The translations under genes were made by a program, and so were the position numbers. Below, in pieces: positions 1 to 8,125 of a stretch of 29,905 nucleotides of DNA; the first letter of the stretch is position 1, and each line of letters starts with the position of its first letter. The notes beneath the pieces are model-generated. The model ran no database searches. It had not been told where the DNA came from and saw nothing but the letters and a program-made list of their open reading frames with translations. Origin of the DNA: Syntrophaceae bacterium UBA6112 (GTDB lineage: Bacteria; Desulfobacterota; Syntrophia; Syntrophales; UBA5619); assembly GCA_002423465.1 (NCBI GenBank), contig DIWG01000047.1, forward strand, positions 1-29,905, written 5' to 3'.

Positions 1-49
1 AAGGCACCCATCTATCTAAAATAGCGTAACTATTTTTTGGAAACTGTAG

Positions 50-153
50 AAGATGAGTTTGGAGCAAACCTTGACCGTTCACCGGCTGGGCCTCTTTGAG
101 AAGCTGGGAAAGAGCCTGAAGACCACCAACTGAATAGAGTCTGGAAATGTCAG
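50..153 (+). pseudogene. Transposase C-terminal scrap (IS256/mutator-like)
   Basis: Reading from the ATG at 53, the frame encodes about 26 residues including HRLGLFEKLGKSLKTTN, followed by a stop at 131-133 and then IES in the same frame. The pattern HRLG...SLKTTN-C-IES is what I remember from mutator-type (IS256 superfamily) transposases near the third catalytic region; here a TGA sits where the Cys codon would be. Only this short stretch is recognisable, and no inverted repeat was found. The scrap directly abuts a DUF126-like tail, suggesting that a transposon event broke that gene. The family assignment rests on one short motif. Confidence 0.5.
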
Positions 154-258
154 ATGAACATACCTCTACTCGATTCTTTTGGCGAGGATGTCGTGGAGTG
201 CATCAAAACGGGCCAGTTCGTCACCATCGAGAATGACGAGGTTTCGGTGGACGAATAG
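154..258 (+). pseudogene. C-terminal remnant of a DUF126 / aconitase-X small subunit
   Basis: The frame starting at 154 encodes 34 residues, with the core IPLLDSFGEDVVECIKTG followed by QFVTIEND. It lines up with the tail of the intact small subunit encoded at 11846-12250, which reads GIPTVDRPEKDVFELIKTG then DHVKVD: the IP, D, DV, E and IKTG positions agree. An intact protein of this family is about 135 residues, so roughly 100 N-terminal residues are missing. The break coincides with the transposase scrap just upstream. If correct, an aconitase-X pair once preceded the maleate-isomerase-like gene. The alignment was done by eye and the fragment is short. Confidence 0.45.
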
Positions 259-403
259 TCGCAGTCAAAACCTTTACAGTCGGAATGAGTAGCTCCGCTG
301 GGGGCGTCGAAAGGGGGTGGTGCGGAAGGGAGATTGGCAAGGGGCGGCGCTTGCGGCAAGGGAAATGGGAAGTTGAAACCACGTTTAAAAAAAGGAGGGA
401 TCC

Positions 404-520
404 ATGATGCGAAAAACAAGATTGATGGTGATTTTGGGGGCGCTCATCTTCGAGGTCTTGCATACGGGAGAGCCGACTTCTTATTTGATCAAGTTGGGTT
501 ATCGCGTCTGGAATTGGTAA
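404..520 (+). CDS. Small 38-residue protein of unknown function
   Basis: A strong Shine-Dalgarno sequence (AAAGGAGGG at 391-399) precedes tandem ATG codons at 404 and 407. The product starts MMRKTRLMVILGALIFEV, a basic N-terminus followed by a short hydrophobic run, and ends at TAA 518-520. The hydrophobic stretch is too short to be a confident membrane helix and no family is recognised. It sits 76 bp upstream of the maleate-isomerase-like gene in the same direction, so the two may be cotranscribed. It could be a true small protein or the start of a broken longer gene. The ribosome-binding site is the main support. Confidence 0.35.
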   Translation: MMRKTRLMVILGALIFEVLHTGEPTSYLIKLGYRVWNW

Positions 521-596
521 GAGGACGGTGCGAGATGGGGCCCTGCTGCGCAGGCGCCCCTGCCCCAATCGACAACCCTTGAAAGGAGGGAAACTT

Positions 597-1349
597 ATGG
601 AAATGGATGTCTACAAGCAGAATCTCAAAGGATGGAGAGCGGAAGTCGGCATGCTGGCGCCGGTGGCGACGATGTACCGCGAGTATGAGGTGGTGGCCCC
701 CGAAGGAATCCGGTTCAACAGGGCGCTGCTGGGGCTGAAAGAGGTAACCCCCGAGGCCCTCAGGAAGATGGCAGACAACATCGTGAGCGAGTCCGAAAAG
801 CTGTGCATCGGTCATAAACCCGATCTGATCTGTCTGGGTTGCACCTCCGGTTCGTTTATCGGCGGTCCGGGTTACGACCAGACCATCATCAAAAACATTG
901 AAAAGGCCACCGGCGTGCCGGCGACAACGACGAGCACCGCCCTGCTGGACGCCTTCAAGGAGTTGGGCATCAAGAAGATAGCCATGTGCGGTCCCTATCT
1001 GAAGGAGGTGTTTGACGTCGCCATCACCTTCTTCAAGCATTACGGCATTGAAACCCTGCATCTGGAATACCTGGGATACAACAAGACCGAAGAGTATTGG
1101 GAATATATGCACAACCCCTATCCGGTCTACAAATTGATCAAGGCCAGCCATAAGGCGGCGCCCGACGCCGACTGTATCTTCGTGAGTTGCATGTGGAGTC
1201 GCATCATGGGCATCGTGGATACGGCCGAACAGGAGATCGGGAAGCCGGTTGTGTCGAGCTGCAACGCGGTGCTGTACAACATCTTGAAGATGTTGCGGAT
1301 TCCAGATCCCGTTGACCATTACGGAATGCTTTTGAAAAGACCGCGATAA
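597..1349 (+). CDS. Maleate isomerase / Asp-Glu racemase superfamily protein
   Basis: The 250-residue product belongs to the Asp/Glu racemase superfamily, closest in pattern to maleate cis-trans isomerase and arylmalonate decarboxylase. These enzymes use one or two active-site cysteines to attack or protonate a dicarboxylate. Both candidate cysteines are present: C82 in LGCTSGSF and C222 in VSSCNAVLYN. Arylmalonate decarboxylase lacks the first, so an isomerase or racemase is more likely. Length and the closing HYGMLL are normal for the family, so the gene appears intact. The start at 597 follows GAAAGGAGGG; an in-frame upstream start at 528 has no such site. An insertion sequence begins 13 bp after the stop, and a TRAP-transporter remnant beyond it hints at a former dicarboxylate uptake operon. 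The exact substrate cannot be told. Confidence 0.85.
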   Translation: MEMDVYKQNLKGWRAEVGMLAPVATMYREYEVVAPEGIRFNRALLGLKEVTPEALRKMADNIVSESEKLCIGHKPDLICLGCTSGSFIGGPGYDQTIIKNIEKATGVPATTTSTALLDAFKELGIKKIAMCGPYLKEVFDVAITFFKHYGIETLHLEYLGYNKTEEYWEYMHNPYPVYKLIKASHKAAPDADCIFVSCMWSRIMGIVDTAEQEIGKPVVSSCNAVLYNILKMLRIPDPVDHYGMLLKRPR

Positions 1350-1473
1350 GGGACCTGGACGCCCAACTTCGACACCCTGGAGGCTATAAATAATATCCAA
1401 ATAATTGATTTAAAACAGGATTATTCAATTTCAGGTGGTTTGTTTGTAGTGTATTAGAATTATGATATATCTC

Positions 1474-1502
1474 TTGACAGGATTGTTATGTTTGTGTATA
1501 GC
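1474..1502 (+). promoter_or_regulatory. Sigma70-type promoter of the IS transposase
   Basis: TTGACA at 1474-1479 is followed by a 17-bp spacer and TATAGC at 1497-1502. The transposase ATG lies only 7 bp after the -10 box and no Shine-Dalgarno sequence fits between them, so the transcript would be leaderless or almost so. Confidence 0.65.
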
Positions 1503-1509
1503 GTAGGCT

Positions 1510-3168
1510 ATGTATGTTCGCCTTCACCGCCAACGGCACAGAGGCAGGGAGTACACCTCTGTTCATCTGTGCGAGAGCTACCGCGACCCGGAAAAGGGTG
1601 GCAAGCCCCGCAACCGTGTTATTGCCAACCTGGGGCCGGTCGAAAAGATCGGCATGGATGCGGTACGGAGTCTGGCCGACGGATTTTCCCGGATTGCGGG
1701 AGAACCACGGAACGCCGAGCCGGCACCCCGTCTTCTTGGCGCCAAAGACTTCGGGCATGTCTTTGCCGTGGCGGAAACCTGGAAAGGCCTTGGACTTTCC
1801 GAGATTCTTTCTCGTGCCGGGATCGAGGGAGAGACAAGCTTTACCACGGCAGAACTGATCGAACTGATGGTTGTCAACAGGCTGTGCGATCCGTGCAGCA
1901 AACTTGCACTTCTGGAGTGGCTCGATGGCGTGTACTTTCCGGGATATGAAGAGAGCAAGCCGCCCTATCACCACCTGCTTCGTGCGATGGATCGACTGAT
2001 TGCCGTCAAGGAGAAGGCCGAACTTCTTATCGCGAAACGTTTCCTGTCGCTTCATGAGGGACCGGTTGACCTTGTTTTCTACGACATCACCTCGACCTAC
2101 TTCGAGGGGGATAAATCTCTTCTGGAGGACGACATCCGAAAGTTCGGGTACAGCCGGGACGGGAAGCTCGATTGCCGGCAGATCGTCATCGGGATCGTGA
2201 TGACCCGGGAGGGAATACCGCTGTGCCATCACGTATTCCCCGGGAACACGGTAGACAAGTCCACGGTGATTTCCGTGATCCGTGACTTGAAGAGCCGTTT
2301 CCGATTGGACCGGGTGGTTTTCGTCGGAGACAGGGGAATGCTTTCGGCAGATAACCTGGAGACCATCCTTGACGAGGAATTGGGGTTCATCGTTGCCCAT
2401 ACCTTGCGGCGAAACGCCGTTGCCGCCGATGTGATCGAGAAACTGGGAGACCGATTCGATCGGACACGGGAGGAGGAACAGTTTCTCGCCGACGAACGGA
2501 CATCGGTGCGTTTTGTTCTGGCATATTCCCCCGTGATTGCGCTTACGGCCCGTGCGAAACGAGTGACACTTTTGTCCCAGGCTGATGTATTCATTGAGAA
2601 TGTACTGTTTCGGTTATCCAACCCGTCCCTCCGGGGCAGACAGCCCACACCACAGGGGACCTACGATCGAATCAGGGATTACCTGCGGGATCATCATCTG
2701 ATGTCCCTCTACCAAGTCGAGATTGAGGACGAGCGTGTGATGGTCCATCCGAACATGAAGGCCCGTTCCTGGGAGGAGAAGATTGACGGGATGCTTCTTG
2801 TGGAAACGACGGATCTCACCTCTCCCCTGGAGGAGATCATACACCGCTACAAGGAGCTTGCCGAGATCGAGCGGGGGTGGCGGGCATTGAAAAGCACCTT
2901 GCTGTTGCGGCCTGTCCATCACTGGACGGAGGACCGGATCAAAGCCCACGTTTTTATCTGTGTGCTGGCGCTGCAGATCGAGCGTCTGATGCGGAACCGG
3001 CTCAAAACCCTCTCTGTTAGCAAAGCCCTCGACCGGTTACGACAGATCAAGGTAGGGAAAATCAAAGTCGGCGACACCGCCACGCTTCTGGCCACGGAGG
3101 TGACGGCAGAGCAGAAAGAGATCATGAGGAAACTGGGTGTTCCCGCGCTTCCAACTGCTTTTGTATGA
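1510..3168 (+). CDS. IS1634-family DDE transposase
   Basis: The 552-residue product is a DDE (IS4/IS1634-type) transposase, which cuts and joins the element ends. Visible catalytic positions are D192 in FYDITSTYFEG, D274 in FVGDRGML and E454 in the YKELAEIERGWRALK block; the spacing Y447-E454-K461 matches the YREK signature of this superfamily. The N-terminal third (VRLHRQRHRGREYTSVHL, NRVIANLG) is the usual sequence-specific head. Length is normal, no internal stop is seen, and the flanking repeats and target duplication are intact, so the element may still be active or recently inserted. The start at 1510 was chosen because the family protein begins M-x-V-R; no ribosome-binding site is present. 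Confidence 0.92.
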   Translation: MYVRLHRQRHRGREYTSVHLCESYRDPEKGGKPRNRVIANLGPVEKIGMDAVRSLADGFSRIAGEPRNAEPAPRLLGAKDFGHVFAVAETWKGLGLSEILSRAGIEGETSFTTAELIELMVVNRLCDPCSKLALLEWLDGVYFPGYEESKPPYHHLLRAMDRLIAVKEKAELLIAKRFLSLHEGPVDLVFYDITSTYFEGDKSLLEDDIRKFGYSRDGKLDCRQIVIGIVMTREGIPLCHHVFPGNTVDKSTVISVIRDLKSRFRLDRVVFVGDRGMLSADNLETILDEELGFIVAHTLRRNAVAADVIEKLGDRFDRTREEEQFLADERTSVRFVLAYSPVIALTARAKRVTLLSQADVFIENVLFRLSNPSLRGRQPTPQGTYDRIRDYLRDHHLMSLYQVEIEDERVMVHPNMKARSWEEKIDGMLLVETTDLTSPLEEIIHRYKELAEIERGWRALKSTLLLRPVHHWTEDRIKAHVFICVLALQIERLMRNRLKTLSVSKALDRLRQIKVGKIKVGDTATLLATEVTAEQKEIMRKLGVPALPTAFV

Positions 3169-3422
3169 AAATGTAGTGTATAAAATGGATGAGCCAAAAT
3201 TGTATATCACTGATTATTCAGGGTCATTAGGAAATGGGGTGTCAAACTTCGGTGGACGAAAAGGCCGGCGGCTGCCCCCCAAACGGTGTCCGGCGATGGT
3301 TCCGGTTGTGCGACGAAAAGGCAACGTCGCATCCGATGAAGACGGATGGCCGCAACCGGAACCGGCTGAGAGTGGAAGGCGTCTCCCTGGGTTTTCTATC
3401 CGCCTTGTCTCGCCGGCGCTCC

Positions 3423-3674
3423 ATGAATATCCATCGGGAAGGAGTCAAATCGCTCTACTTTGCGATCCTCTTCTGCGCGACGCTGGAGATTTCGAACATG
3501 ACGCCGCCCTTTGCCTATTCCGCCTTCTATCTGAAGACGATCGCCCCGAAGGGATTGACGATGGCGGATATATACCGCGCCTGCATTCCGTTCTTCTTCG
3601 TGAATACGGGCATGGTCATCTTGTTGCTGATCTTCCCTCCGTTTATCATGTGGCTTCCCAGTCTGATGAGATGA
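3423..3674 (+). pseudogene. TRAP transporter large permease (DctM) C-terminal remnant
   Basis: The 83 residues from the ATG at 3423 read like the end of a TRAP large permease: YFAILFCATLEISNMTPP, then FYLKTIAPKGLTMADIYR and a closing hydrophobic helix. The TPP, APKG and DIYR positions are standard in DctM proteins, which normally exceed 420 residues with 11-12 membrane helices; here only the last two remain. DctM with DctQ imports C4-dicarboxylates or other organic acids using a periplasmic binding protein. No DctP or DctQ gene is present. The fragment cannot transport. Together with the isomerase upstream it implies lost dicarboxylate uptake. Confidence 0.7.
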
Positions 3675-3759
3675 GAGGCGCCGCGCAAGGGCCGTCAAGG
3701 GGGGCATCCGGATAAGGAATTTTGGCGTCGATAAAACGATTCAACTCAAGGAGGTCGTG

Positions 3760-4077
3760 ATGGAAGCTTATCGATTAACCAATGACATGGCTTGGCTGCC
3801 CCACACCATCGCCGAGGGGGTGCAGATCAAGCCGATGATTACCAAAAGAGAGCACGATCTGGATGTAACCTGCATATTGGTCAGGGTTCCGGCGGGAAAG
3901 GTGGTCGGCGAACATATCCATCCCGCACAGGATGACATCCTTTACCCGCTGTCGGGGAAGGGCAGCATGTGGGTGGATGGGACCGGGAGTTTTTCATTGG
4001 AGCCGGGGATGGTGGTCCAGGTTCCCAGGGGGACAAAACCGGGAAGGTCGTCCGATTCCAGAAAAGCCGGGGGATGA
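3760..4077 (+). CDS. Small cupin-domain protein
   Basis: A 105-residue single-domain cupin (Cupin_2 type). The first cupin motif is visible as GEHIHPAQDDILYPLSGKG (H-x-H, then E/D-type metal ligands and a G-x-G), and the second is partly present as LEPGMVVQVPRGTKP. The final strands look shortened: after VPRGTKP the sequence becomes RSSDSRKAGG instead of a typical hydrophobic strand, so the C-terminus may be altered by a frameshift or truncated. AAGGAGGT precedes the ATG at 3760; a GTG at 3757 is too close to that site. The gene lies 32 bp upstream of etfA in the same direction. Small cupins often act as sugar or organic-acid isomerases or metal-binding accessory proteins; the function here is unknown. 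Confidence 0.75.
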   Translation: MEAYRLTNDMAWLPHTIAEGVQIKPMITKREHDLDVTCILVRVPAGKVVGEHIHPAQDDILYPLSGKGSMWVDGTGSFSLEPGMVVQVPRGTKPGRSSDSRKAGG

Positions 4078-4109
4078 CGAAGGAGAATTGACGCAGGAGG
4101 TAGCTAGCA

Positions 4110-4583
4110 ATGGCTGATAGAAAAGGGGTCGTAATCGTCGGCGAGATTTCGAACGGGAAGCCGGCGCTCATCACCGCCGAGCTCCTCAATATAGGCCGCA
4201 GACTGGCGGACGATCTGGGGCAGGAGCTGGCGGCTCTCTTCATCGGAAGCGGCATTGGCGAGGCGGCCCGCGAAGCCGTCTCGTCCGGCGCCGACAAGGT
4301 CTATATGATCGACGCGCCGATGTTTGCCGACTATCTCACGGACTCGTACGTGGGGGCTCTGGAGAAATTCGACAGGCAGTTCCATCCGGAGGTGCTGCTT
4401 TTTGGACATACGTCTTTGGGCAGGGATTTGGCGCCGAGACTGGCCTTCCGTCTGCAAACCGGCCTGACCCTGGATTGCACCGATCTTGCCATTGATCCGA
4501 ATAGCAAGCTCCTCAAGAAAACAAAGTCGGTTTACGGCGGGAATGCCACGGCCGTATATGTTTGCGAGGAAGCCCGCCCTTAG
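4110..4583 (+). CDS. etfA: Electron transfer flavoprotein alpha, N-terminal part (interrupted by amber stop)
   Basis: The 157 residues match domain I of EtfA: VVIVGEISNGKP, then the conserved LFGHTSLGRDLAPRLAFRL and GLTLDCTDL. The reading frame ends at TAG 4581-4583 in ARP-stop-MASLRPK. In EtfA proteins this position is commonly RPQMATVRP, so a CAG glutamine codon appears to have become TAG. The frame continues without any shift into the FAD domain. Good spacing from AGGAGG (4096-4101) supports the start at 4110. No etfB lies beside it, which is unusual because EtfA needs EtfB; the etfB at 8696 is the nearest partner. It is either a nonsense mutant or a two-chain EtfA. Confidence 0.8.
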   Translation: MADRKGVVIVGEISNGKPALITAELLNIGRRLADDLGQELAALFIGSGIGEAAREAVSSGADKVYMIDAPMFADYLTDSYVGALEKFDRQFHPEVLLFGHTSLGRDLAPRLAFRLQTGLTLDCTDLAIDPNSKLLKKTKSVYGGNATAVYVCEEARP

Positions 4584-5114
4584 ATGGCGTCGCTCAGACC
4601 CAAGACGGTGGAGCCGGTAAAACCGGACATTTCACGCAAGGGAGAGATGATCCCCTTCGACCCCGCCCTGGACAAATCGTCGATAAGAGGCAAGGTCATC
4701 GGCCGGATCAAGGAAGAGGCCGTCGGTATCAAGCTGGAAGAGGCGAACGTGGTGGTCTGCGGCGGCAGGGGGATCGGCGGCGGGGAGCAGTTTCAGCAAC
4801 TGGAGGAGTTGGCCCGACTGTTCAACGGCGCCGTCGGCGCCACCCGGCCGCTCTGCGACGCCAAATGGTGTCCGGCGCGCTACCAGATCGGGTTGACCGG
4901 AAAGCTCGTTTTCCCCGCGCTCTTTATCGGGATAGCCCTTTCCGGCGCCAGTCAGCATATCGCCGGCATGTCCGGCTCCAAGACCATCGTGGCGATCAAC
5001 AAGGACCCGGAGGCCAACATATTCGGCGTGGCCCACTATGGGGTGGTGGGCGACTATGCCAAGGTCTTGCCCGCCTTCAAGGCGAAGTGCAAGGAGCTCC
5101 TGTCGAAAGGGTGA
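4584..5114 (+). CDS. etfA: Electron transfer flavoprotein alpha, FAD-binding C-terminal part
   Basis: These 176 residues are domain II of EtfA, which holds the FAD. The visible motifs are VVCGGRGIGGGEQF, the GATRPLCDAKW loop, the QIGLTGK loop, the GIALSGASQHIAGM loop and AINKDPEANIFG, all in the usual order and spacing. The segment is in the same frame as 4110-4583 and begins with an ATG directly after the TAG, so translation could restart there without a separate ribosome-binding site. Together the halves give about 333 residues, the normal EtfA length. Apart from the one stop, nothing in either half looks degraded, which suggests the interruption is recent or tolerated. Confidence 0.8.
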   Translation: MASLRPKTVEPVKPDISRKGEMIPFDPALDKSSIRGKVIGRIKEEAVGIKLEEANVVVCGGRGIGGGEQFQQLEELARLFNGAVGATRPLCDAKWCPARYQIGLTGKLVFPALFIGIALSGASQHIAGMSGSKTIVAINKDPEANIFGVAHYGVVGDYAKVLPAFKAKCKELLSKG

Positions 5115-5418
5115 TTGGACTGAAATTCGCGGAGGCGGGGTGAAGAGGGGGGGTGGTTTTTCGTCGGCAAAAAAGAGGCTCACGATCGGTTCGCTCGGCT
5201 GAAAATCAGAATCGGGCGTTCGGTGTGGAAGGGTTGTATCTCGAAGAGGGATGGCGCCGCATGGCGCATGTCGCGCGGGGATTGAACCCGAGGGGCGTTT
5301 CCGGGCGGCCCTTCTTTTGTACCGGAAATGCCTGGCCGTGCGGTTGTAAAAATCTTGGCGGTGCGCCGCAGGGAAGATTGCGCTGGAAATAAACAAGCCA
5401 AAAATGAAAGGGGGCAAA
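5115..5418. other. Non-coding spacer between etfA and the FAD oxidase gene
   Basis: About 300 bp without a convincing gene. A small hairpin (GCGCC-GCAT-GGCGC, near 5254-5267) and an AGGGGC...GGCCCTT pairing followed by a T-rich run near 5290-5317 are visible; the latter could be a weak terminator. No promoter with good boxes was found. It may be a scar where an operon member was lost. Confidence 0.35.
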
Positions 5419-6852
5419 ATGATCAAATATCCAGAGTACAAGCCCGAGAAAGTGCAGGAGGATCTAAGGGAGATACTGCCGGAGGATGCGATTTCGAAAA
5501 GCATCTTTGAAAGGATCAACAATTCCTTGGATCCGTATACGGGGGCGACCGACATCACGCCCGACGAGGTCCCTTACGCGGTGGTATGGCCCAAATCCAC
5601 CGAGGAGGTCAGCAGGATCATGACCTACGCCAATTCCAAGCAGATCCCGGTGTATGTCAGGGGCTCGGGAACGAGTCTCCATGGAGCGGCCAAGTTTCAC
5701 CGACGGGGCATCGTGTTGAACGTCCGCCGTTTGAACCGTTTGGAGATCAACAAGGCCGATCAATACTTCGAGTGCGGGGCCGGCCTCCGCTGCCTCGATG
5801 TGAAGGAGCGGTTGGCGAAGGAGGGCTATTTTCTGCCCATGGCGCCCGGAAGCATCCGAGTGGCCAGCATGGGGGGGTTGGTGAGCAACAATACCACCGC
5901 CCATGCCATTGACTCTGCCCTGGGCAAACCGCGGGATTATGTCATCGGTTTGGACGTGGTTTTGGCCACGGGTGAAGTCCTGCATGTCGGCTCGAAGAGC
6001 CACCGCAGGATAGCCGGCACCGATTTGACTCAGTATTTTGTCGGCGGGGATGGCATCCTGGGCATCATCACCAACATCCGGATGAGGCTCATGCCCATGT
6101 TCAAGAGCGCTTACGGCGTGGCCTTTTTCGACGATCTGATCCCGCTGGCCCGATCGGCCCAGCGGATCTATCAGGAGAACGCCCCCTTGCCGCTCTTCCT
6201 GGAGCTTCTTGACAAAAGATGCGCCGAGCTCACCTTCGAGATACAGGGGCTGCCCAAACCCTCGGGTCCGTTGATTATGTTCCACGCCATGGGGGTCAAT
6301 GAAGACGCCGCCACCTACAAGATCAACAGGATCGTTGAGGTCATAAAGAAGGAACATCCGATCGAAGCCAAAAGGATCACCGACGTGGAGGAGTGGGACA
6401 AAATCTGGCTGGCCAGGGAATCGGCCCTGCCCTTTGTGATCCAAGGGGGGAAAGGGACCTTTGCCTTGGCCGAGATCGTCTCGACAGTGGGCGGACTGGT
6501 GGATTGTATGAAGGATGTGATGCACATGGGCAAAGGTATGCCGACCCTGGATGAGTTAGGAGACCCCTATATCTTCGGCCACATCGGGGCCCTGACCTTC
6601 CACCCCACTTATATTATCCCTGTGGTATGGCCGGCTGAGAAGAAGGCCGAGGCCGTCGCCGAGATGTTTCAGAAAGAGGCCGATTTGAACATCAAGTACG
6701 AGACCACCGGCGGCGAATGGGGCCAGTTCTGCAAGAGGAGCGCCTTCTTCGTCAGGCGATACGGTGAGAAGGCTTACCAACTGGTCAGGGGAATAAAGAA
6801 GGTCTTTGACCCGAACGATATCCTGAACCCCAATATCCTACCGGAGGAATAA
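5419..6852 (+). CDS. FAD-binding oxidoreductase, GlcD/D-lactate dehydrogenase type
   Basis: The 477-residue product is a PCMH-type (vanillyl-alcohol-oxidase fold) flavoenzyme like glycolate oxidase GlcD and D-lactate dehydrogenases, which oxidise a 2-hydroxy acid to a 2-oxo acid. The FAD domain spans about residues 50-225 with YVRGSGTSLHGAA, SMGGLVSNNTTAHA and FVGGDGILGIITNIRMRL. The substrate domain follows, and the protein ends with the typical KKVFDPNDILNPN. The start at 5419 is preceded by GAAAGGGGG; an ATG at 5404 overlaps that site. The next gene, an Fe-S protein 30 bp downstream, and the etfA upstream give the flavoprotein / Etf / CCG-domain combination known from Etf-linked lactate or glycolate dehydrogenases. 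Substrate is unknown. Confidence 0.9.
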   Translation: MIKYPEYKPEKVQEDLREILPEDAISKSIFERINNSLDPYTGATDITPDEVPYAVVWPKSTEEVSRIMTYANSKQIPVYVRGSGTSLHGAAKFHRRGIVLNVRRLNRLEINKADQYFECGAGLRCLDVKERLAKEGYFLPMAPGSIRVASMGGLVSNNTTAHAIDSALGKPRDYVIGLDVVLATGEVLHVGSKSHRRIAGTDLTQYFVGGDGILGIITNIRMRLMPMFKSAYGVAFFDDLIPLARSAQRIYQENAPLPLFLELLDKRCAELTFEIQGLPKPSGPLIMFHAMGVNEDAATYKINRIVEVIKKEHPIEAKRITDVEEWDKIWLARESALPFVIQGGKGTFALAEIVSTVGGLVDCMKDVMHMGKGMPTLDELGDPYIFGHIGALTFHPTYIIPVVWPAEKKAEAVAEMFQKEADLNIKYETTGGEWGQFCKRSAFFVRRYGEKAYQLVRGIKKVFDPNDILNPNILPEE

Positions 6853-6882
6853 GGGCGATCATACCGAGAAAGGGAGGTCAAG

Positions 6883-8067
6883 ATGTTAGAGAAAGATGTT
6901 AAGGTGCAATTGAAGGAAGAAATTTTAGATATATTGGGCATCTGCATAAATTGTCGGTTCTGTTTTCCCAGTTGTCCCCGTTTCGACATCACTATCGGCG
7001 AGAACAGTTGCGGCGGTTCAGGTCTGACCCGTTCTTTGTACTATGCGATCAAGTGGGATATGAAGGACAAGGCGAGCCTTACGGAGCTCAGGGATCTGCT
7101 TTACTCCTGTATGACCTGTAAAAACTGCGAGGTGGCGTGCAAGAAGCTGAGCACGGCGACCAAGCTTCTGGATGCCATCGAGAAGGGCAAACAGCTTCTC
7201 CTTGAAGAGATGATTGGCCCCATGCCCGACCAGAAAAGGGCCCTTGCGTCTCTGGAAAAGTACGGCAATCCTTACGGAATGGCGCCGTCAGAGCGGAAGG
7301 AATGGATGCAGGGTTTAAGCGCTCCCCGCTTTTCCAAGGAGATGGACGTCCTTTTCTATGTCGGTTGCACGGCGCCTCATGACCCGATGGTTGCCCGGAT
7401 GGCCAAAGCGATTGTCGCCCTGCTTGAGAAGGCGAACGTCAAATTCGGCATCATCGAGGATGAGATTTGTTGCGGCAACCCCTCCCTGAGCATGGGCGAG
7501 CGGCTTCTGTTCGAGGACATCTCCGCCAAGAACCTGGATCGGTTTAAGTCTTTGGGGGTCAAGCATATTGTCACCCTTTCGCCGCACTGCTTCGACACCT
7601 TTATGAACCGGTATCCGGAAGAGTCGATGCAGGGAATCAAGGTCCAGCACTACACCCAGTTCCTGGCCGATCTGATCGACCGGAAGGCGCTGGTCTTCAA
7701 GAAGAAGATCGAAGCGACGGCGGTGTATCAGGATCCCTGCTATCTGGGCAGGCACAACGAGGTCTATGACGCGCCGCGGAAGGTTTTGCACAACATTCCG
7801 GGGATCAAGCTGGTCGAGTTCAACAAATCCAAGGTGGACAGCGTCTGCTGCGGCGGCGGCGGCGGGCGCATGTTTGCAGACTTTGAATCGGAAACGGACC
7901 GGATTGCCAATCTGCGCGTCAAAGAGGCGCTCGGCATCGGCACCGGGATGGTCGTGACGGCCTGCCCCTGGTGTCTGATCAACATGGTGGACGGGGTCAA
8001 GTCGGTCAATGTCGAGGATAAACTGGCTGTGAAAGACCTGGCCGAGCTTTGTTTGGAAGCCCTTTGA
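6883..8067 (+). CDS. Fe-S oxidoreductase, GlcF/HdrD type (two 4Fe-4S, two CCG domains)
   Basis: The 394-residue product starts with two ferredoxin-type cluster motifs, CINCRFCFPSCP and CMTCKNCEVACK (C-x2-C-x2-C-x3-C each). Two cysteine-rich CCG domains follow: the first with YVGCTAPH and EICCGNP, the second with DPCYLGRHNEVYDAPR, VCCGGGGG and ACPWC. This layout is that of GlcF, GlpC and HdrD, which pass electrons from a flavoprotein partner to a quinone, Etf or heterodisulfide-like acceptor. No signal peptide or membrane helix is visible, so it is cytoplasmic or peripheral. A good ribosome-binding site (AAAGGGAGG) sits before the ATG. It almost certainly forms a complex with the product of 5419-6852. 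Confidence 0.9.
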   Translation: MLEKDVKVQLKEEILDILGICINCRFCFPSCPRFDITIGENSCGGSGLTRSLYYAIKWDMKDKASLTELRDLLYSCMTCKNCEVACKKLSTATKLLDAIEKGKQLLLEEMIGPMPDQKRALASLEKYGNPYGMAPSERKEWMQGLSAPRFSKEMDVLFYVGCTAPHDPMVARMAKAIVALLEKANVKFGIIEDEICCGNPSLSMGERLLFEDISAKNLDRFKSLGVKHIVTLSPHCFDTFMNRYPEESMQGIKVQHYTQFLADLIDRKALVFKKKIEATAVYQDPCYLGRHNEVYDAPRKVLHNIPGIKLVEFNKSKVDSVCCGGGGGRMFADFESETDRIANLRVKEALGIGTGMVVTACPWCLINMVDGVKSVNVEDKLAVKDLAELCLEAL

Positions 8068-8125
8068 AGTCATAATCGAATCCCTCGCGGAGACCGAACA
8101 AGGGATTTACATGGAGCATTTTTGA

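Larger units (their letters stand above)
1362..3252 (+). mobile_element. IS1634-like insertion sequence (complete)
   Basis: This 1.89-kb element carries one transposase. The ends match imperfectly as inverted repeats: CCCAACTTCGACACCC at 1362-1377 against the complement of the right end, CCGAAGTTTGACACCC (13 of 16). The hexamer TGGACG is present on both sides (1356-1361 and 3253-3258), as expected for a target-site duplication, and this fixes the boundaries. Removing the element joins the maleate-isomerase-like gene to the TRAP-permease remnant. The family is inferred from the transposase. Confidence 0.75.

Noticed and set aside
489..1400. Long minus-strand open frame opposite the maleate-isomerase-like gene, and similar ones opposite other genes.
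   Set aside because: These are shadows of high-GC coding sequence on the plus strand; they show no family motifs or ribosome-binding sites.
243..3260. 13-mer TTCGGTGGACGAA at 243-255 and again at 3248-3260 as long target duplication by the insertion sequence.
   Set aside because: The second copy spans the IS right end plus the TGGACG duplication, and the left IS end at 1362 already has its own TGGACG copy, so the match at 243 is probably chance.
5153..5392. 79-codon open frame in the etfA to FAD-oxidase spacer.
   Set aside because: The composition is Arg/Gly-rich with no recognisable motif and no ribosome-binding site; it is likely random in GC-rich DNA.
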